64,000 bases of DNA from Clostridia bacterium (GTDB lineage: Bacteria; Bacillota; Clostridia; Christensenellales; Aristaeellaceae), in assembly GCA_017534885.1 (NCBI GenBank), contig JAFXVR010000038.1:103869-167868 (forward strand). Direction: 5' to 3'. Shown here one piece after another: positions 62,354 through 64,000 of this stretch (positions are counted from its first letter, which is position 1; each line of letters starts with the position of its first letter). The notes below the pieces were generated by a model. The model was not told the origin of the DNA, did not search any database, and saw only the letters and a list, made by a program, of their open reading frames with translations. The translations under genes and the position numbers were made by a program.

Positions 62354-63885
62354 GCCTTTCGGATGGTGGTGACCGTGCCGCCGGAGATCCGGATGATGCC
62401 GCCGTCGCCGTCCTCACCGCCGCCGATGCCCGCGCCGTCGCGGTGGTATACGTCGATCGTGCCGCCGGAGATGGTGATGACGCCGCCGTCCCCGCCGCAG
62501 CCGCCGCCGATGCGCGCGCCCTGGGCGTGTCCTCCGTCCCAGCACGTGATGGTGCCGCCGGTGATGGTGATATTGCCGCCGTCGCGGTCGTCGCCGCCGC
62601 CGATGCCCGCGCCGTCGCGGCTCCAGGTCGTGATCGTGCCGCCGTAGATGGCGATGGTGCCGCCGTCTCCGGCGTCGCCGCCGCCGATGCCCGCGCCGTC
62701 CTCATTGGGGTCCTCGTTGGCAGTGATCGTGCCGCCCCAGATAGTGATGGTACCGCCGTCCGCATCGTCGCCGCCGCCGATGCCCGCGCCGTTCTCGCCG
62801 CCGCCCTTGATGGTGATATAACCGCCGTCGCCGTTCACACCGCCGCCGATGGCCGCGCCGTCGCTGCCGCCCTTCGCGGTGATGGTGCCGCCGTAGATCG
62901 TGATGTGGCCGCCGGAGCAGTTCTTGCTGCCGCCGGTAGCCGTGACGGTTCCACCATAAATGGTGATGCTGCCGCCGGTCTTGCCGTCGTTGGTGTCGAT
63001 GCCGGCGCAGTTGTTGTAGCCGTTGGCCCGGATCGTGCCGCCGCAGATCACGATATCGCCGTTGTTATTCCCGGACCAGCCGCCGATGCCCGCGCCGGAG
63101 CTGGGGTGGGAGTAGAGTTCGCCCGTGCCTGCTGCCTGGCCGTAGATGGTCAGGGTGCAGCCCTCGGGGACGCTCAGGCCCTTCACGTCCAGCTTGTACC
63201 CGTCGCCGAGGATCAGGTTCACGTCGCCGGTGATGGACGACACGCGGCCATCCTTGGTATAATTGCTGTTCAGGCAGTACCAGCCGGATGTCATATTGCC
63301 GTCCGAGGGAACCGCGCTGACAACCACGGTCTTCGTGGTTGAAACGACTTCCGAACCGTTCCAGACGCGATCCACATAGCTGGCGATGGTATCCACCGGA
63401 GCCAGCAGCGCCTCGCCGGCGTCATTCACCGCGACGCCGTAAGCAGAATCAGCGCTCACGAAATTGGCTTCGGTACCCCTTCCGCTCAGGCCGCTGGTAA
63501 ACACGCCAGGGCTGCTCATGGACACATGATAGCAGCTTTCCGGGGCCAGCGCGCTGTCGATGGTGATGACCGTGCCGTCCAGGTAAATATCCTCCGCGCT
63601 GCCGCCCCGCAGAGTAAAATCAGCGTCGAGATTGTATATGTCACTGTTGCTGTCGCTGCCGGTGACGGTACCGCCATTCATGATGACTGTGCTCTCGCTG
63701 TTATACACGCCGACATCGCCGCCGCCGGTAACGGTCCCGCCCGTCAGGGTGAGAACGCTGCCGTCGTAGATCGCGACGCCCATGTCCAGATTGCCCGTGA
63801 CGGAGCCGCTGTTCAGTTCAACAGTTCCGCCATTCTCAGCAATAACGCCGCTGATGTACTGATATGCTCCCCCTGAAGTAGACAC
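62173..63885 (-). CDS. Upstream fragment of the surface protein (570 residues), 5' end cut
   Basis: Gly/Thr-rich beta-helix protein piece. About the first 190 residues carry GGTVxxxSGxVTG-type units; 190-275 carry a domain with NLILGDGYKLDVKGLSVPEGCTLTIYGQ; then about ten tandem units of roughly 25 residues, GGxITIxGGTITAxGxxGAGIGGGxxGDGG, to residue about 510. The last 55 residues (WATPLASAAATMPARAAISPSP...) are an out-of-frame tail after the frameshift and not genuine. The 5' end lacks a signal peptide and meets the IS3-like element; the GTG at 63885 lies in the inverted-repeat edge and is not a credible original start. Confidence 0.7.
   Translation of the reverse strand: MSTSGGAYQYISGVIAENGGTVELNSGSVTGNLDMGVAIYDGSVLTLTGGTVTGGGDVGVYNSESTVIMNGGTVTGSDSNSDIYNLDADFTLRGGSAEDIYLDGTVITIDSALAPESCYHVSMSSPGVFTSGLSGRGTEANFVSADSAYGVAVNDAGEALLAPVDTIASYVDRVWNGSEVVSTTKTVVVSAVPSDGNMTSGWYCLNSNYTKDGRVSSITGDVNLILGDGYKLDVKGLSVPEGCTLTIYGQAAGTGELYSHPSSGAGIGGWSGNNNGDIVICGGTIRANGYNNCAGIDTNDGKTGGSITIYGGTVTATGGSKNCSGGHITIYGGTITAKGGSDGAAIGGGVNGDGGYITIKGGGENGAGIGGGDDADGGTITIWGGTITANEDPNEDGAGIGGGDAGDGGTIAIYGGTITTWSRDGAGIGGGDDRDGGNITITGGTITCWDGGHAQGARIGGGCGGDGGVITISGGTIDVYHRDGAGIGGGEDGDGGIIRISGGTVTTIRKAWATPLASAAATMPARAAISPSPAARSGRTAHGVQASAAADSRTRRSSAVHEIRAMAVRL
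62350..63090 (-). repeat. Coding tandem repeats, Gly-rich beta-helix units
   Basis: About ten degenerate units of 60-90 bp, read on the minus strand as ATC ACC ATC ... GGC GGC ACN ATC ... GGC ATC GGC GGC GGC. On the plus strand they show as recurring GCCGCCGATGCCCGCGCCG and TGATGGTGCCGCC. Units differ in length and sequence, consistent with long-standing protein repeats. GC is higher than in neighbours. Confidence 0.8.
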
Positions 63886-63919
63886 TGGAAAAACACAAAC
63901 CAGTGGACTTCGGGGGGAG
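63867..63919. repeat. Inverted repeat at the edge of the IS3-like element
   Basis: CTCCCCCTGAAGTAGACACTGG (63867-63888) and CCAGTGGACTTCGGGGGGAG (63900-63919) are imperfect inverted repeats with an 11-base loop. It sits exactly where the surface-protein sequence ends and the transposase begins, so it probably includes the left end of the element. Confidence 0.6.
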
Positions 63920-63924
63920 TATTT

Positions 63925-64000
63925 GTGTCGAGGAAAGCGAAGTACACAGTAGAAGCCAAGGTAAGAGCAGCGGAACGATACCTGCGAGGGGAAGCAAGTG
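63925..64000 (+). mobile_element. IS3-family transposase OrfA, 5' part (runs off the window)
   Basis: From a GTG at 63925 preceded by GGGGGGAG, the frame encodes MSRKAKYTVEAKVRAAERYL then RGEAS, the typical basic start of the helix-turn-helix OrfA protein of IS3-family elements. It is cut by the window end, so OrfB and the right end are not visible. Adjacent to the 5' end of the broken surface-protein gene, which it probably disrupted. Confidence 0.75.

Larger units (their letters stand above)
59841..63885 (-). pseudogene. Broken giant surface protein gene (adhesin-like)
   Basis: Consecutive pieces of a single Gly-rich secreted surface protein occur in three reading frames on the minus strand. 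The upstream piece (63885 down to about 62350) has one frame; near 62345, at CGAAAGGCG, one G appears missing and the sense sequence continues in a second frame to a TAA at 62089-62087; then a third frame carries on and meets an in-frame TAA at 61811-61809 (GGTKGGT-stop-RISGG) before the open 649-residue piece. Intact, the product would exceed 1,300 residues. The 5' end is cut at about 63885 by an IS3-like element. Either decay or assembly errors; all neighbours are intact. Confidence 0.75.

Noticed and set aside
62350..63090. CRISPR-like repeat array
   Set aside because: Units vary in length and sequence, lack fixed spacers and encode a continuous protein repeat on the minus strand.

Overview
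The window looks like chromosomal DNA of a GC-rich, anaerobic, probably gut-associated member of the Clostridia. Evidence: a HrcA/CIRCE-controlled groES-groEL operon, an Rnf complex of the clostridial kind, pyruvate phosphate dikinase, Pta-AckA acetate formation, FtsK/SpoIIIE with a long Pro/Gln linker, many CUT1-type sugar ABC transporters, and large secreted LRR/glycine-rich surface proteins. No respiratory oxidase is seen. A family-level assignment cannot be made from the sequence alone. Most genes are ordinary, intact and tightly packed, and many transcription units are bounded by clear sigma-A promoters and rho-independent hairpins.

Layout. 1-2.9 kb: the end of an FbpC/PotA-like ATPase and a fused two-domain permease. 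3-5 kb: groEL and groES with a perfect CIRCE. 5.2-7.5 kb: a 766-aa coiled-coil protein of unknown function. 7.8-12.5 kb: the rnf operon, gene order C-D-E-A-B, in which rnfG is absent and rnfD overlaps rnfE by 8 bp. 12.8-15.2 kb: a secreted BspA-type leucine-rich-repeat protein. 15.5-20.5 kb: a multi-sugar ATPase and an Lpl-type transporter (two permeases and a binding protein). 20.7-26.8 kb: a GH3 NagZ-like enzyme, a histidine kinase/response regulator pair and ppdK. 27-31.3 kb: a CAT-like acyltransferase, a membrane protein, a secreted C39-like protein and a GH42 beta-galactosidase. 31.3-42.4 kb: housekeeping genes (uracil-DNA glycosylase, cysteine desulfurase, ispE, macro-domain protein, rpsT, ftsK, a nadD-yqeK fusion, rsfS). 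42.5-47 kb: a phosphonate/sugar operon with a three-domain PEP mutase fusion, phosphonopyruvate decarboxylase, a hexapeptide-repeat protein and rfbC. 47.2-51.5 kb: a sugar ABC transporter ending in anmK. 51.5-59.8 kb: ackA, pta, uppP, a D,D-carboxypeptidase, an FGGY kinase and a CBS/DRTGG pyrophosphatase. 59.8-64 kb: a broken giant surface protein interrupted by two frameshifts, a stop codon, a 133-bp near-palindrome and, at its 5' end, the start of an IS3-like element.

How the genes fit together. PpdK, Pta-AckA, Rnf and the pyrophosphatase suggest a fermentative, pyrophosphate-using, ferredoxin-coupled energy metabolism. NagZ-like GH3, the anmK transporter operon, UppP and the carboxypeptidase concern cell-wall turnover and recycling. 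The phosphonate operon points to a nucleotide-activated phosphonate headgroup for a surface polymer. The most unusual points are the rnf operon without rnfG, the triple-domain phosphonate activation enzyme, and the decayed adhesin with its long inverted repeat.
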